Shown: one piece after another, positions 21,012-22,720 of the stretch
Layout: each line of letters opens with the position of its first letter
Position numbering within the stretch: position 1 is the first letter of the stretch
Assembly: GCA_964459805.1 (NCBI GenBank)
Contig: CAYWOD010000030.1
Location: 1-22,720 of the forward strand
DNA length: 22,720 bases
Origin: DAOVRL01 sp964459805
GTDB taxonomy: Bacteria > Planctomycetota > Phycisphaerae > Sedimentisphaerales > Anaerobacaceae
Direction of reading: 5' to 3'
The notes under the pieces: generated by a model
Seen by the model: only the letters and a program-made list of their open reading frames with translations
Databases searched by the model: none
What the model was told of the DNA's origin: nothing
Made by a program: the position numbers and the translations under genes

Positions 21012-21614
21012 TTATTTGGGCGGATAGTAGTAAGGTGTCTCTCCGTTTTCGTTGGGTGTGAAGGCCTCCTTTAGGATTGCTTGTCCATAGAAGCTGTTGG
21101 CCGCGACCCACCTTTCGTCCTTGAGCCTGCGAAGGAGCTTGCCCCTGCCCCATTGTTTGGCGCCGCTGACGGGCCTGCCGGCGGTATTGGGAGTGTCATT
21201 GCGGGTCCGTGGGTCGGTAGTTTCCAGGAACGCGATAAATCGCTCGGCTTCGTTCGGCTCGTTCACGTAGGCAAGAACATAAGCCCTGACACCTGCCGGG
21301 GTTCCCTCGGGCAGCGGACCCGAAGGGGCCTCGATGGGCGGCGTCTGGTCCTTCTGTGCGGAGAAAAGGACGCCGGTATTCAAATCGTAGAACCATTCCT
21401 TTTCATATTCCACGACCGGCGGCGGCTCTTCGGGCCAGGCCAACCATATAACACTCACCAGCAGCAGAAGGACCGATGCCGAGGCCATCGCCAGCACCAA
21501 TTTTGGGTTGTCGTTGGCCCATCTCCTGACAGCCAGATCCTTCCACCAGCTCTGCAGGCGTTCGAGTTTCTTTTGAATGTCGTATCGGAGCCAGTCGGGA
21601 ATTTGAAATGACAT
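21012..21614 (-). CDS. Single-pass membrane protein of unknown function
   Basis: A 200-residue protein. An N-terminal soluble part with the amphipathic IQKKLERLQSWWKDL precedes one membrane helix (about 39-60, LVLAMASASVLLLLVSVIWLAW). An external part follows with PEEPPPVVEYEKEWFYDLNTGVLFSAQ, PPIEAPSGPLPEGTPAGVRAYVLAY and ERFIAFLETTDP. The start at 21614 is preferred because AAGGAT lies seven bases before it; a longer frame from 21668 lacks this. It follows the prepilin-like gene on the same strand after 59 bases and is convergent with nrnA. No enzymatic motif was recognised. Confidence 0.75.
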   Translation of the reverse strand: MSFQIPDWLRYDIQKKLERLQSWWKDLAVRRWANDNPKLVLAMASASVLLLLVSVIWLAWPEEPPPVVEYEKEWFYDLNTGVLFSAQKDQTPPIEAPSGPLPEGTPAGVRAYVLAYVNEPNEAERFIAFLETTDPRTRNDTPNTAGRPVSGAKQWGRGKLLRRLKDERWVAANSFYGQAILKEAFTPNENGETPYYYPPK

Positions 21615-21673
21615 CGCAATATCCTTCAGCAGTCCGTGCCGCAGTGAAACCAGTCGGTACGGAAACAATTTTA

Positions 21674-22474
21674 CTATTGCCGGCCCATGAGCAATTGAAC
21701 GAAGCGTTCGAGGTCATAGTTCTCGGGTGACGCCTCGTCCGGTCCTATTTGCCAATTCGCCAGATCGACTGTCCTGGGGTCACTGTATTTCCAGTACTCA
21801 CAGTGGCTGTCTGCAAAAGACATGTTGCACCCGTTACTGTGTCTTGCGGTTATGTTTCGGCTGTCCCTGACAAACCACTTGGGCGGTATCGCGTCGATTT
21901 GCTCGATCGAGCAGAAGGAGCCTTCAATCCATTTCGTTCGGCTGCCGGCGTCGATGAAGACCACCTTTTTCGTGGGCATTTGAATTTCGCTCCAGCTCCT
22001 GAAGGGTTTTATGTTGTCGTGCTCGCAATTGCAGGTCTTGCCGTTCATGGCGCGGGAGATTGAATAACTGCGGAGAAGCTCGCTGCTGTCGCTTTTGCAC
22101 TTGTACAGATCAAGCGTTTGGGCGGTATAAGGCCAGAAGACGCCGTTTTCAATTGCCTTCTCGGTGCCGCCTATATGGTTGCTCGGCATTACCGGGCCGT
22201 CCGCGACCCAGTGGCTCGCCGGCGGAACGTCCCAGTCGGTGTCGGCCGAGCATAGGTCGTCGTCGTTTTCAAAGGCATACATGATCCAGCCTTGCGTGAA
22301 ACTCCTCAGATTTGCAAGGCAGTGCACGCGTTTGCCGTGTTCGCGAGCACCCGATAACGCCGGCATAAGGATAGACATAAGCAGAGATATTATGGATATA
22401 ACCACAAGCAGCTCAATCAGCGTAAAGCCACCCGGCGCCATTTTGCCCCTTTCGTTTTGTTGTCGCTTAGACAT
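21674..22474 (-). CDS. Prepilin-type N-terminal domain protein (type II secretion/pseudopilin-like)
   Basis: A 266-residue protein with a class III signal: MSKRQQNERGKMAPGG followed by FTLIELLVVISIISLLMSI. Cleavage and methylation by a prepilin peptidase is expected between G16 and F17, leaving a hydrophobic assembly helix with glutamate at position +5. The C-terminal RHSNGCNMSFADSH is a degenerate form of the H-X9-DG motif (DS instead of DG) common in planctomycete proteins of this type. The mature protein probably sits in a surface or secretion filament. The start at 22474 has GAGG eight bases upstream; 22480 is an alternative. Confidence 0.85.
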   Translation of the reverse strand: MSKRQQNERGKMAPGGFTLIELLVVISIISLLMSILMPALSGAREHGKRVHCLANLRSFTQGWIMYAFENDDDLCSADTDWDVPPASHWVADGPVMPSNHIGGTEKAIENGVFWPYTAQTLDLYKCKSDSSELLRSYSISRAMNGKTCNCEHDNIKPFRSWSEIQMPTKKVVFIDAGSRTKWIEGSFCSIEQIDAIPPKWFVRDSRNITARHSNGCNMSFADSHCEYWKYSDPRTVDLANWQIGPDEASPENYDLERFVQLLMGRQ

Positions 22475-22546
22475 GGTCATTTCCTCGCTTTCGTTCAAAC
22501 AGCCAAACCGCCCATTACGCGTTGGAACAATACTGCAATTCCTTCT

Positions 22547-22575
22547 ATTATACCTGCAATCCCACGCATCAGCAA
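22547..22575 (-). promoter_or_regulatory. Promoter of the prepilin-like gene
   Basis: A perfect TATAAT (22552-22547) lies 17 bases after TTGCTG (22575-22570), which keeps the TTG of the -35 consensus. The resulting leader would be about 65 bases. Confidence 0.5.
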
Positions 22576-22695
22576 CACAATTTGGGGTAATTCGGGGTGC
22601 AATTTTCCTGGGAGAAATGTTGGTGGTGGTGTTTTTTCGCCGGCGGAGTGGGACTTTTGGGCCATTTAGTTCCTGTTGCGGAAAGAGCATTTGTC

Positions 22696-22715
22696 ATTCC
22701 TGCGAAAGCAGGAAT
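22696..22715. repeat. REP-like inverted repeat at the window end
   Basis: ATTCCTGC and GCAGGAAT form a perfect 8-bp stem around a GAAA tetraloop. Sequences of the form GTCATTCC(C/T)GCGAAAGC(G/A)GGAATCCAG are very frequent intergenic repeats in many bacteria (general recollection). The element probably continues beyond the window. Confidence 0.6.
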
Positions 22716-22720
22716 CCAGG

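Noticed and set aside
1..22720. tRNA, rRNA, CRISPR array or riboswitch
   Set aside because: No cloverleaf ending, rRNA-like conserved block, regularly spaced repeats or known riboswitch core was seen, including upstream of ribF, where an FMN riboswitch might be expected in other bacteria.

Overview
The window looks like chromosome from a planctomycete-like bacterium, probably of the Phycisphaerae/Sedimentisphaerales type. The clues are a prepilin-type protein (GFTLIELLVVISII) with a degenerate H-X9-DG C-terminus, a PEP-CTERM-like secreted protein, a RAYT-type transposase beside a REP-like hairpin, and many short intergenic dyads. No rRNA, tRNA or CRISPR was seen. The taxonomic guess rests on protein style only.

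Layout. (1) 1-3712, minus strand: a sugar-nucleotide/polysaccharide block with a DegT-type aminotransferase, a NusG/RfaH/UpxY-like antiterminator, a UDP-glucose dehydrogenase, a small membrane protein with an apparent homopolymer frameshift, and the 5' end of another gene. (2) 4031-8134, accessory: an ATP-grasp ligase-like gene, then a DUF4258 toxin / YgiT-type zinc-finger antitoxin pair, a second orphan antitoxin copy, and three copies of a 39-bp tag that is the 3' end of the ATP-grasp gene. A membrane protein of unknown function and two tandem paralogous ~70-residue proteins follow. (3) 8426-12928, minus strand: phosphomannose isomerase, a DUF2723 multi-pass membrane protein, a SAM methyltransferase and a DUF362 protein, possibly linked to mannose-based glycosylation. 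(4) 13348-14166: the PEP-CTERM-like protein behind a long leader with a good promoter. (5) 14381-16439, minus strand: a cell-wall amidase lipoprotein and a Fur/Zur-type regulator co-transcribed with a histidine-rich membrane protein; a 23-bp perfect palindrome overlaps the inferred -35 box of that operon. (6) 16789-21008, plus strand: a peptidase C26 lipoprotein, ribF, an accessory insert (Rv0078B-type antitoxin-like protein, WapI-like immunity protein, RAYT) and nrnA. (7) 21012-22474, minus strand: a single-pass membrane protein of unknown function and the prepilin-like protein.

The most unusual region is 5008-6133, where the tail of the ATP-grasp gene recurs three times around a toxin-antitoxin module and its duplicated antitoxin; hairpins follow the tags and the base changes in two of them preserve pairing. 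Other points of interest are the metal-regulated His-rich permease operon with a readable operator, the pair of small SIEW/EF-motif proteins, and the antitoxin/immunity/RAYT cassette between ribF and nrnA. All functional names come from reading motifs by eye; no database search was run.
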